Assembly (NCBI GenBank): GCA_965602045.1
Contig: CBFCXR010000048.1
Location: 1-13,778 of the forward strand
Direction of reading: 5' to 3'
Length of the DNA stretch: 13,778 nucleotides
Source: G020354785 sp965602045
GTDB lineage: Bacteria; Bacteroidota; Bacteroidia; Bacteroidales; UBA10428
In this document: one piece after another, positions 6,737-13,778 of the stretch
How the letters are laid out: each line of letters begins with the position of its first letter
Position numbering within the stretch: position 1 is the first letter of the stretch
Made by a program: the position numbers and the translations under genes
The notes under the pieces: model-generated
Seen by the model: only the letters and a program-made list of their open reading frames with translations
Told to the model about the DNA's origin: nothing
Databases searched by the model: none

Positions 6737-9190
6737 CTAAAATAATCCTCCTTGCCCTTCTTCTTCGGTTTCTTTTTCCCTGTTGATCTTTTTTACCTTC
6801 TCTCCGCGATTGAATTTATAACTAAGACGTACAGTGCAAAGAGTCTTAGGATAGATGGAAACAGTTGATGTTTGTGTAAAGTCGCTTCCTTTATATTCGC
6901 TCTTATTGGCAATAAATTCCTTCCAGAAGGGCAGATAAGAGAATATGCTGATTTGCGCCTTTTTCTTCATCAGGCCTTTCTGCAGCGCCACAATATATAC
7001 CGGTGAGCGTGACTGCGTTAACTGGGGATCAATATTAGGGCTCTTGTAACGTCCGAAAAAGATTAATGAAATGTCCTTTGGGAAAAACATAAGAGATGTT
7101 AATCCTCCCCGCCAGCAGTATATATCCTGATCAGGGATATCATATTCAGAAGCGTTGCGATCGCCGGTCAGTGTTTTATAAAACATGGTTAAATCTGCAT
7201 TCAGTCTCCACCATTTATATACCTGGAATGCTCCGGTCACTTTAAAACCATATTCATATCCTTTGCCTACATTATCTGTATATTGTTCTGAGACATTATC
7301 TTTATTCACGGTAATAATAGAATTAAACATATCGTCAAAATATAGCATATATATAGAAGGTGATATGTAATTTTGTTTTATATTCTTTGTGTATGAAAGT
7401 TCAAGCTTATGTTTGTAGGATGGTTTTAACTCCGGATTACCCCTTGTAATATTTAGTGAATCTGAATAGCTTACAAACGGATTTAACTGGTCAATGCCAG
7501 GCCTTTTTATTGATTTTCTGTAAGAGAGTTTGAGTGAATTGGTTTTTCCAAATTTGCGCTGCAGATTAAATTGCGGCAACAAACAAAAATACCCTATAGT
7601 TGTATCGCTGTTAATCAATATGTCGGCATTTTCTCCCCTCAATCCTGCCTGGAAGGAAAATTCTTTTACCTTTCCTGCCATGCTTACATACCCTGCGTTG
7701 CGAACCTCCCTGTATTCCAAAAGGTCATCCGGAAATTCGTTGGAAATATAAAATTTATTGTCGTACCAATGTATTTCTCCCTGGTAGCCGGTCTCCAGTT
7801 TCAAAGTTTTATTCAGTGGTTGTATGTAATCTATTTTTGTGCGAAAGGTTTCTTTCTTATTTTTAGTTGTTTCATTACGAAGGATGGATGCACCGGTTGG
7901 AGTAATCCTGTCTGTTTCAAAATAATCTATAACGGAGCTAAGATCCACACTGCCCTTATAATCAGAGTAACTTATATCCATTGTCAGTTCCTGCAAAGGA
8001 GTACTATAACTTCTTTTATAAAACAGAGAGTAGTAGTGCGATACATTATGATTTTTCTGTTCATTGCCTGTTTTAAAAAAATTTGTAATAGAATCATTGA
8101 CTGACAACTCGTTGGTAGTAACCATATCATATCCATCTTTGAACAAGGGGACCCTGTAGTTTCCGTAAAAGCTGAAAGAGTTTTTGTCATTTATGAACCA
8201 GTCCATACCATAGTGGAACTTATGGTATGTAAATGCCCCGTTTCCGGTTCCCTTCTGGTCAAGGATAGAAATATCATCATCCGAATACGATTCCCTGTAT
8301 GTATCGAATGTCATATCTTCAAATCTCTCATAATGAAAATTATCAGACACAAAAAAACGCAGATTCTTATAGCCATATTCAATGTTGGCTGAATTATTAC
8401 TAACTGTCTGGTACTGTATAGGAATTTCGGTCTCAATACGTCCGGTAATACCCGCTCTTGCCTCCTTTTTAGTAATAATATTGAGCACTGCCGATACATC
8501 TGCACTATATTTTGAAGAGGGATTGTCCAGCACCTCAATTTTTTGCAGGGATGCCGGGTTAAGCTGGGAAAGATATTCCCCGTCTCTTTGTTTACCATCC
8601 ACGAAAATTAATATATTCGAACTTCCGTTGATGGTTATATTATTTTGAAAGTCCACACCCACAGTTGGCACTTGTCTAAGCATTTCCAGACTGGAATGAG
8701 AAGTGCTTGCCATTTGTTCATTCACAAGGTATACTGTCCGGTCCACTTCCTCTGTTGCTTTAAACATTTGTCCTTTTATTTCTACTCCCTCCAGCTCTAC
8801 TGACTTTTTTCGCAGCCCAATGCTTCCAACTTCATAAGTTTGCCCCTCACTGTTAATAGTAATATGGTTTTTAAGGGTATTTTCATATCCCAGGAAATTC
8901 ACAATAATGTAATAGTTGCCTGCAGGGATGTAAGAAAAAAGGAAATCACCTTTATCATCACTAATAACACCTTTTACCAGTGTTGAATCCGGCAATGAGT
9001 AAAGTGCGACAGAAGAATAACTAATAGGATTCAGGGAATCTGATTCAATGATTTTTCCTTTTATGTTACCCCTGATCTGGGCCATTAAAATTCCCGGTAT
9101 ACATAATATTATTAATAACAGTATGTGTTTATAATTAATTGATTTTTTGAATTGAAGTTTTTGATGGGATTTTACCGGTTTATTGGACAT
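6737..9190 (-). CDS. second TonB-dependent receptor, OMP_b-brl_3 class
   Basis: This 817-residue outer-membrane receptor has the same architecture as the one at 2199-4628 but is clearly a distinct sequence. A 20-residue polar, basic N-region precedes the signal core (HILLLIILCIPGILMAQ, probable cleavage near 38). The N-domain is about 40-125 (IRGNIKGKIIESDSLNPISY, SDDKGDFLFSYIPAGNYYII). The plug is about 138-242 (SSLEMLRQVPTVGVDFQNNI, NILIFVDGKQ, LQKIEVLDNPSSKYSADVSA, VLNIITKKE). A barrel follows and ends TEEEGQGGLF. It is convergent with the lyase gene, with 24 bp between the stops and no visible terminator hairpin. Upstream lies the sigma-54 regulator gene on the same strand, separated by 228 bp with a hairpin, so it is probably a separate transcript. 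I saw no sigma-54 site on its strand in that gap. Substrate unknown. Confidence 0.9.
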   Translation of the reverse strand: MSNKPVKSHQKLQFKKSINYKHILLLIILCIPGILMAQIRGNIKGKIIESDSLNPISYSSVALYSLPDSTLVKGVISDDKGDFLFSYIPAGNYYIIVNFLGYENTLKNHITINSEGQTYEVGSIGLRKKSVELEGVEIKGQMFKATEEVDRTVYLVNEQMASTSHSSLEMLRQVPTVGVDFQNNITINGSSNILIFVDGKQRDGEYLSQLNPASLQKIEVLDNPSSKYSADVSAVLNIITKKEARAGITGRIETEIPIQYQTVSNNSANIEYGYKNLRFFVSDNFHYERFEDMTFDTYRESYSDDDISILDQKGTGNGAFTYHKFHYGMDWFINDKNSFSFYGNYRVPLFKDGYDMVTTNELSVNDSITNFFKTGNEQKNHNVSHYYSLFYKRSYSTPLQELTMDISYSDYKGSVDLSSVIDYFETDRITPTGASILRNETTKNKKETFRTKIDYIQPLNKTLKLETGYQGEIHWYDNKFYISNEFPDDLLEYREVRNAGYVSMAGKVKEFSFQAGLRGENADILINSDTTIGYFCLLPQFNLQRKFGKTNSLKLSYRKSIKRPGIDQLNPFVSYSDSLNITRGNPELKPSYKHKLELSYTKNIKQNYISPSIYMLYFDDMFNSIITVNKDNVSEQYTDNVGKGYEYGFKVTGAFQVYKWWRLNADLTMFYKTLTGDRNASEYDIPDQDIYCWRGGLTSLMFFPKDISLIFFGRYKSPNIDPQLTQSRSPVYIVALQKGLMKKKAQISIFSYLPFWKEFIANKSEYKGSDFTQTSTVSIYPKTLCTVRLSYKFNRGEKVKKINREKETEEEGQGGLF

Positions 9191-9361
9191 ATTTTTTGCT
9201 TTAGGTTATACAACATAATATATAAGACGTCTATAGTTGTAAAAATATTACAGGAAATTCTGTTTTTTTTTCAGAATACTGTCAGGGGGGCATTGACAAG
9301 TCTGCTAAAGAATTAAAATATATTTTATGTAGATATTAAGGGAGCAAGAAAATTGATGAGC

Positions 9362-9377
9362 AGGATGTACCGATCCT
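9362..9377 (-). repeat. small inverted repeat AGGAT-N6-ATCCT
   Basis: A 5-bp perfect stem with a 6-nt loop lies downstream of the terminator-like hairpin of the regulator gene. It could be a second transcript-end hairpin or chance. Confidence 0.25.
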
Positions 9378-9395
9378 CTGGATAATAAATATTGA

Positions 9396-9409
9396 CAGCC
9401 TTTTGGCTG
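9396..9409 (-). terminator. hairpin after the response-regulator gene
   Basis: CAGCC-TTTT-GGCTG forms a 5-bp stem with a 4-nt loop starting 10 bp after the regulator stop codon. In the minus-strand transcript it is followed by UCAAUAUUUAUUAU, which is U-rich but interrupted. It is a plausible weak intrinsic terminator for the kinase-regulator operon. Confidence 0.45.
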
Positions 9410-9418
9410 AGATCTTAA

Positions 9419-10804
9419 TTACAATCCATACATTTTCATCTTGTTAAACAATGTTTTCCTGCTGATTTTTAAAAATTTGGCTGTTTCGGTACGGCTATAC
9501 TGACACTTTTCCAGGGCCTCGAGAATAAGATCCTTTTCAATTCTTGAGCTGTGATTCTTCACATGTTCATCCAGGCTTGCATCTTCTGTAACAAGTTGTA
9601 ACGACTGATCTCTGCTTTCTTTTATTCTGGCAGGAAGATAATCACTGGTAATATCTTCACATTTAGCTAAAATCATTGCACTTTGTATTGCATTTTGAAG
9701 ATCACGGATATTACCCGGCCAGCTGTAATTTAAAAGCAGCTCCATAGCTGGTTTGGATATTCCTTTTACGGAAAGGCCCAACTCTTTATTAAATTGCTGA
9801 ATAAAGGTTTCAACAAGGATAGGGATATCTTGCTGCCTTTCTCTCAAAGGGGGTATTGAAATAGAAAAAATATTCAGCCGGTAAAGCAGATCCAGCCTGA
9901 ATTCTCCTTTTTGCACTTTTTCATCCAGTTTCATATTTGAGGCTGACAATATTCGAACATCTGCAGGAATGCTGTTCTTTCCTCCTAATCGTGTAACCTT
10001 TTTCTCTTCAAGCACACGCAGCAATTTAACCTGTGCATCAATAGGTAATTCTCCGACCTCATCCAAAAAAAGAGTTCCATTGTGTGCTTGTTCAAATTTA
10101 CCAGGCTTTGATTCTTTTGCATCTGTAAAAGCCCCTTTTTCATATCCAAAGAATTCACTCTCCAGCAGTGTAATAGGTATTGCACCACAATTGACAGCTA
10201 TTAGTGAGTCATTTTTACGGTTGCTTGAATTATGAATAGCCCTTGCAATAATTTCTTTCCCTACTCCGCTTTCACCCTGAATAAGAACCGGGGCATTTGT
10301 TTCGGAAACACATTTTGCTTCTTCAATTACCTGTTTCATCTTAGCACTGGTTGCAACTATACTGTCAAATGAGGTTTTAATAGCCAGCTGGTTTTTTAAC
10401 CTGCTAAGTTCACTATTCATTTTAAAGTGCTCCATGCCTCTTTTTATAAGCAAAACCAGCTTATTGTTATCAAATGGTTTTTCAATATAATCATAGGCAC
10501 CTGACTTGATGGCTTCAACAGCCAGATTAACCTGTCCGTGCGCAGTAATAATAATTACCGTTATTAGCGGATATTTTTCTTTGATCCTTTCCAGCACCTC
10601 AATACCATTCATGCCCGGCATATTCTGATCAAGCAATATTACTGCAGGATTCAGTCTGGGCAATAACTTAATTGCTTTTTCGCCATTTTCAACAGCAGAA
10701 ACAAGATATCCTTCATCTGTTAATATTCGGGAAAGTATCTTGCGAATATTCTCTTCATCGTCTGTTATAAGTATTTTATCATTCATACTAAAATTTACAT
10801 TCAT
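9419..10804 (-). CDS. sigma-54-dependent response regulator, NtrC family (REC-AAA+-Fis HTH)
   Basis: This 461-residue cytosolic activator couples ATP hydrolysis to opening of sigma-54 promoters once phosphorylated by its kinase. The receiver domain is about 8-125, with Asp15/Asp16, phospho-acceptor Asp59 (ILLDQNMPG), Thr87 (IITAHG) and Lys109 (EKPF). The AAA+ domain is about 145-380, with Walker A GESGVGKE (177-184), the sigma-54 contact loop GAFTDA (224-229, where the usual form is GAFTGA), Walker B GTLFLDE (243-249) and the arginine-finger segment LDLLYRLNIFSISIPPLRER. A Fis-type helix-turn-helix ends the protein (SRTETAKFLKISRKTLFNKM). The start at 10804 is 12 bp after the kinase stop. Met7 (10786) directly precedes the receiver domain and is also possible. 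The likely target is the sigma-54-like promoter of the divergent TolC gene. A weak hairpin follows the gene. Confidence 0.95.
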   Translation of the reverse strand: MNVNFSMNDKILITDDEENIRKILSRILTDEGYLVSAVENGEKAIKLLPRLNPAVILLDQNMPGMNGIEVLERIKEKYPLITVIIITAHGQVNLAVEAIKSGAYDYIEKPFDNNKLVLLIKRGMEHFKMNSELSRLKNQLAIKTSFDSIVATSAKMKQVIEEAKCVSETNAPVLIQGESGVGKEIIARAIHNSSNRKNDSLIAVNCGAIPITLLESEFFGYEKGAFTDAKESKPGKFEQAHNGTLFLDEVGELPIDAQVKLLRVLEEKKVTRLGGKNSIPADVRILSASNMKLDEKVQKGEFRLDLLYRLNIFSISIPPLRERQQDIPILVETFIQQFNKELGLSVKGISKPAMELLLNYSWPGNIRDLQNAIQSAMILAKCEDITSDYLPARIKESRDQSLQLVTEDASLDEHVKNHSSRIEKDLILEALEKCQYSRTETAKFLKISRKTLFNKMKMYGL

Positions 10805-10816
10805 TTATTTCAGATG

Positions 10817-12079
10817 TTATTTTTTCTGTTTTACAGGCAGCCTGATTTTCACCGTAGTCCCTTTGTTTTTTTCACTTTTTATCTCAATATCACCATTATG
10901 TTTATTAATGATACCATAAGTAATAGATAATCCTAACCCGGTTCCTTCATTCTTGGTTGTAAAAAAAGGATCGAAAATCCGTTCCAGATGATCTTTTTCA
11001 ATACCACAGCCATTATCAGTAAATTCGACGAAACGTTCATTCACTGATCCCAGATCAGATTTGGAAGACCTTGTATCAATATTGATCACTCCTTCATCTT
11101 TATTAATAGATTGTATAGCATTTATCAGTATATTTAAAAAAGCCTGCATCAACAGGTTTTCATCTGCTTCAATTATTTCCGGTTCCGTATGATTATTAAA
11201 AATAATCCTGACACCTTTCTTTTTTGCAGTGGTATTTGAAAGCTTAATGATCTGCCCTATCAATTCCAGAATATTGGTTTTTTTAAATTTCACCTGCTGG
11301 GTTTTTGAAAAGGACAGCATTCCTTGTATTATATCATTAATGCGGTCAACTTCTTTAATAAGATCACCCACCATTTCCATATCTTGCTTATCAGTGATTT
11401 TATTCTTAAGGTACTGAATTGTACTGCGAATTATGGTTAACGGATTTCGTATTTCATGAGCTGCGCCTGCTGCTAGCTGTCCAAGCGTAGCCAACCTGTC
11501 GGAACGATACATCTTTTTAGTACGGTCTCTTTGTTGTTTCGATAAAAAGGCGTTCTCAAATGCAATACCAGCATGATCAAAAAGGGAATTCATTAACTCT
11601 ATTTCTTTCTTTGGAATTTTTTCGGCTTTTTGATTTTTTAACAACACTATTCCCCTTACTTTATTCATTACCACAAAAGGATATATAAGTCTGATGTAGT
11701 TATTTTTAATAAGATTTTGTTCTCTTTCTGATAAAAATGATATAATATCAGGGTGTTCCTGAACCTGTAGAAAAGTTTTATTCACATTCAGCCAGAATAC
11801 CAGCTTGTCAGATGGCAAAAAATAAATTGTATCGTTTAATTCTTTTTCATTTTTTTCTGCAGTTAAAATATACCGGTTCAGGTCCTCATTATAAAGCAAG
11901 ATGTTGATATCATCAACACTAAGAGTAGCTTTCACTTTTGCCTTGAAATTGCTGTTAAGCTGATCAATATCCGTAATAATAGAAAGCGACTTATAAAACT
12001 CTGACAGCGTCTCCTTAATCCAGGTTTCACTTCGCCTGTTTTTTCTTTTTATGCTATTTAAAAATCTGGAAAATATCAT
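10817..12079 (-). CDS. soluble GAF-domain sensor histidine kinase
   Basis: This 420-residue kinase presumably phosphorylates the NtrC-type regulator encoded 12 bp downstream. Residues about 22-180 resemble a GAF-type sensory domain (VDDINILLYNEDLNRYIL; LIYPFVVMNKVRGIVLLKNQ; ELMNSLFDHAGIAFENAFL). No transmembrane segment is visible, so it should sense a cytosolic signal or work with other factors. A linker (SDRLATLGQLAAGAAHEIRN) leads into the HisKA domain with phospho-acceptor His208. The ATPase domain (about 265-417) has the N box (LLMQAFLNILINAIQSI), G1 (DNGCGI), F box (FDPFFTTK) and G2 (GTGLGLSI). All catalytic motifs look intact. ATG 12079 is the only reasonable start. It lies about 5 nt from the predicted -7 element, so the mRNA may be nearly leaderless. 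The signal sensed is unknown. Confidence 0.93.
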   Translation of the reverse strand: MIFSRFLNSIKRKNRRSETWIKETLSEFYKSLSIITDIDQLNSNFKAKVKATLSVDDINILLYNEDLNRYILTAEKNEKELNDTIYFLPSDKLVFWLNVNKTFLQVQEHPDIISFLSEREQNLIKNNYIRLIYPFVVMNKVRGIVLLKNQKAEKIPKKEIELMNSLFDHAGIAFENAFLSKQQRDRTKKMYRSDRLATLGQLAAGAAHEIRNPLTIIRSTIQYLKNKITDKQDMEMVGDLIKEVDRINDIIQGMLSFSKTQQVKFKKTNILELIGQIIKLSNTTAKKKGVRIIFNNHTEPEIIEADENLLMQAFLNILINAIQSINKDEGVINIDTRSSKSDLGSVNERFVEFTDNGCGIEKDHLERIFDPFFTTKNEGTGLGLSITYGIINKHNGDIEIKSEKNKGTTVKIRLPVKQKK

Positions 12080-12083
12080 AATA

Positions 12084-12113
12084 CAAAATTAAACTAACAC
12101 GGTAAATCACAAA
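12084..12113 (-). promoter_or_regulatory. housekeeping-type promoter for the kinase-regulator operon
   Basis: On the minus strand TTTG (12113-12110), an 18-bp spacer and TAATTTTG followed by T (12091-12084, 12083) match the Bacteroides -33/-7 consensus exactly. Transcription would begin at about the start codon (12079), suggesting a leaderless or very short leader. The spacer contains GGTAAAT (12101-12107), the reverse of ATTTACC in the nearby enhancer-like dyad, which may allow autoregulation. Confidence 0.55.
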
Positions 12114-12127
12114 AAAGAATGTGTAAC

Positions 12128-12174
12128 AATTTACCCAAATTAATTAAAAATTTACTCAAATACAAGTAATTAAA
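12128..12174 (+). promoter_or_regulatory. tandem dyads, probable enhancer (UAS) for the NtrC-type regulator
   Basis: AATTTACCCAAAT (12128-12140) and AATTTACTCAAAT (12149-12161) are 13-bp direct repeats with one mismatch. They start 21 bp apart, two helical turns. Each is a dyad of the form ATTT-ACYC-AAAT. Both are followed by TAATTAAA (12141-12148 and 12167-12174), the second after a 5-nt insertion. They lie roughly 90-120 bp upstream of the predicted sigma-54 start site, a normal position for an enhancer bound by an NtrC-type activator. Repeats are read directly; the binding role is inferred. Confidence 0.55.
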
Positions 12175-12223
12175 TCCAGGTTTATTTATCGTAAGCTTCA
12201 TATAATGAGTAATATAGTTTAAA

Positions 12224-12239
12224 TGGCATTAAAATTGAA
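12224..12239 (+). promoter_or_regulatory. sigma-54 (-24/-12) promoter candidate for the TolC-family gene
   Basis: TGGCATTAAAATTGAA compared with the consensus TGGCAYR-N4-TTGCW matches TGGCAT, the spacing, TTG and the final A. It deviates at two positions: T for the R, and A for the C of the -12 GC. Transcription would start near 12250, about 11 nt before ATG 12261. A divergent NtrC-type regulator gene and tandem dyads upstream support it. No TAnnTTTG alternative was found for this gene. Confidence 0.5.
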
Positions 12240-12260
12240 AAAGAATACAAAAATGATTCA

Positions 12261-13778
12261 ATGCATAAAGCTGTTTTTATTTTTATACTAACTGTTTTTA
12301 CAGGTATAACTGCTTTTTCTAGAGACACGCTATACCTTACCTGCGATCATGCTATTCAAATTGCTTTAGATGAAAGTTATACGATAAAGTCGAATAACAT
12401 CAGGAAACAATCTATGTACTTTAATTACCGGTACAACAAGGCCATGTTTAAGCCAAGGCTTGATTTCAATATTAACACACCTGTATGGCAGGAATCTGTT
12501 GTTCGGGTTGACAGGCCTGATAGCTTGCCAGTATATAATTCAAACGGACTGTTTCAATTGGGAGGAAATGTTAATTTTCAATATACTCTGCCTACAGGCG
12601 GATATCTTGGTTTGGCAACCAGCTTATACAGAGAAAATATAACAACCGTACTTGCCTCAAATAATGAAGAGTTTACTTCTGACCAGTTTTTTAGTAAATA
12701 CTGGGTACAATTCACACAACCTGTTTTTACCAGGAATGAACTGAGAGAGAATTTAAAAGAAGCTGAATTTAATTATCAAAAAGCTGATTTATACTTTCAA
12801 CGATCGCAAATTGATATTGTGTACCAGGTTACCCATGAGTTTTATGGTTTGTATAAATTGTTGAAGGAAGTTGAAATTGGGGAAGAAAAACTTAAAAATG
12901 CTGAGAGATCATATAAGATTGCCTTGTTAAAGTCGGGATCAGGCAGGATTGCCAGGGCCGATGTTTTAAGTGCTGAAGTTTCAGTTGCCAGGGATAAAGC
13001 TAACTTATTAAAATTATATAATGCCCTTAAATCGCAGGAAGATTATTTCAAGCAAATTATTGGAATCAGCCTGGATATACCTATCCGCATAAATACAGAC
13101 CTTTCCTACCGGTTTTTTATTATTGATGATTCATTGGCAACAAATGAAGCATTAAAAAACAGGTATGACATAAAAGAAAGTGAGCTGGATATTAAATTAA
13201 ATGATATTGAAATAGACAGGGCAAAACGGGAAAATGAATTTAAAGGTTATATATCCGCCTATTATGATTTAACGGGTATCAGCACTTTGCAATCATCAAA
13301 TACAATGGATCTTATTGAATCATCGCATAATGATATTTCCAACAGGCCACCAAACAGGGGTGTTGCAGTTACGTTTAGTATCCCGATTTATGATTGGGGC
13401 AGACGGCAATCAAAAATTAAAGAAGCTGAATTCAAAATGCAGCAATCAAAATATTACCTGGAGGATCTTACCATTACAATTGAAAGGGGAGTACGGCAGG
13501 TAATAAGAACAGTAAGGGAGAGCCATGAACAACTCATTATTTATGAGAAAAATCTGGAAGTAGCAAGACAGGCATTTGATATTGCTTTGCTGCAATTTGA
13601 AAATGGTAACATCTCGAACCAGGAACTGTCGATTGAACGTGAAAAACTGGCAGGAATTCAGCTTGAATACCTGAGTGCTTTTATTGCATATCAGCTTGCA
13701 GTTAATGATCTTAAAAGAAAAACACTTTGGGATTTTGAAAATAACCGGAGTTATGTGGTGGAGGAAAATATGAAATTG
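12261..13778 (+). CDS. TolC-family outer-membrane efflux protein (3' end beyond window)
   Basis: The frame is open for 506 codons from ATG 12261 to the last base, so the stop lies outside. Family members are about this length, so little is missing. The start is MHKAVFIFILTVFTGITAFS, a signal peptide likely cut near residue 20, with no lipobox. Then comes the outer-membrane-efflux-protein pattern: CDHAIQIALDESYTIKSNNI; a first barrel strand pair (LGGNVNFQYTLPTGGYLGLA); long helices (AEFNYQKADLYFQRSQIDIV, about 169-188; SGRIARADVLSAEVSVARDK); then a second repeat (GVAVTFSIPIYDWGRRQSKI, EAEFKMQQSKYYLEDLTITI, FENGNISNQELSIEREKLAG). The product would trimerise as an outer-membrane channel paired with an adaptor and inner-membrane pump, probably encoded just downstream. 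A sigma-54-like promoter and enhancer-like dyads upstream, with a divergent kinase/regulator pair, suggest induced expression. The cargo is unknown. Confidence 0.93.
   Translation, partial: MHKAVFIFILTVFTGITAFSRDTLYLTCDHAIQIALDESYTIKSNNIRKQSMYFNYRYNKAMFKPRLDFNINTPVWQESVVRVDRPDSLPVYNSNGLFQLGGNVNFQYTLPTGGYLGLATSLYRENITTVLASNNEEFTSDQFFSKYWVQFTQPVFTRNELRENLKEAEFNYQKADLYFQRSQIDIVYQVTHEFYGLYKLLKEVEIGEEKLKNAERSYKIALLKSGSGRIARADVLSAEVSVARDKANLLKLYNALKSQEDYFKQIIGISLDIPIRINTDLSYRFFIIDDSLATNEALKNRYDIKESELDIKLNDIEIDRAKRENEFKGYISAYYDLTGISTLQSSNTMDLIESSHNDISNRPPNRGVAVTFSIPIYDWGRRQSKIKEAEFKMQQSKYYLEDLTITIERGVRQVIRTVRESHEQLIIYEKNLEVARQAFDIALLQFENGNISNQELSIEREKLAGIQLEYLSAFIAYQLAVNDLKRKTLWDFENNRSYVVEENMKL

Larger units (their letters stand above)
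9191..9418. promoter_or_regulatory. leader region of the second receptor gene
   Basis: This 228-bp non-coding gap contains an inverted repeat ATTCTG-T9-CAGAAT (9257-9277), flanked by CAG (9251-9253) and CTG (9279-9281), which may extend the dyad imperfectly. It also has an 8-bp palindrome AGACGTCT (9225-9232) and a minus-strand TATTTTTAC (9247-9239) that is one base off the -7 consensus but lacks a good -33. These could be operator and promoter for the receptor gene. Nothing here is decisive. Confidence 0.3.

Noticed and set aside
7571..8104. 177-codon open frame on the plus strand
   Set aside because: It is antisense to the second TonB receptor. The composition is odd (Cys/Phe/Ile rich), and the minus-strand gene has full family motifs here. 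It is a shadow frame.
12460..12642. Short plus-strand frame, and a similar one at 13315-13503
   Set aside because: Both lie inside the TolC-family gene in another frame. The TolC frame is continuous and carries the family pattern.
13760..13778. GGAGG followed 5 nt later by ATG AAA TTG, like the start of the next gene
   Set aside because: This ATG is in the same frame as the TolC gene with no stop between, so it is an internal Met unless the next gene is fused. It cannot be a separate overlapping start.

Overview
The window looks like chromosomal DNA from a member of the Bacteroidota, probably an environmental polysaccharide-using lineage. The evidence is low G+C, almost no Shine-Dalgarno sequences, promoter elements of the Bacteroides type (TTTG / TAnnTTTG), a SusD-family surface lipoprotein, lipoprotein export signals of the Cys-Lys/Glu-Asp type, two TonB-dependent receptors of the OMP_b-brl_3 class, and a secreted enzyme with a type IX secretion (T9SS) C-terminal sorting domain. 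I cannot name a genus from sequence alone.

Left part (1-6712), outer-membrane and secreted glycan-related functions. A two-gene minus-strand unit holds a SusD/RagB lipoprotein (265-1983) followed by the start of a second small lipoprotein (1-219, cut by the window edge). Diverging from it is a TonB-dependent receptor (2199-4628, +), followed by a T9SS-exported PL1-like pectate lyase (4781-6712, +). The 215-bp divergent spacer holds three related palindromes (TACGAA..TTCGTA type) interleaved with a good Bacteroidota promoter. This looks like a repressor-controlled switch.

Middle (6737-9190, -): a second TonB-dependent receptor of the same class, convergent with the lyase gene and only 24 bp from it.

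Right part (9419-13778), a sigma-54 signalling module. A soluble GAF-containing histidine kinase (10817-12079, -) and an NtrC-type response regulator (9419-10804, -) form a two-gene operon. Diverging from them is a TolC-family outer-membrane factor (12261 to the window end, +), whose open frame continues past the edge. The spacer between kinase and TolC gene contains a sigma-54-like promoter (TGGCA / TTG spacing) just before the TolC gene. Roughly 100 bp upstream are two tandem dyads 21 bp apart, as expected for an enhancer bound by an NtrC-type activator. It also holds a housekeeping-type promoter for the kinase operon. The simplest reading is that the kinase/regulator pair switches on an efflux or export operon that starts with the TolC gene and continues beyond the window.

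I saw no mobile elements, CRISPR arrays, rRNA or tRNA genes. No wholly unfamiliar gene is visible. The most interesting signals are the two intergenic control regions and the SusD gene that has no adjacent SusC.
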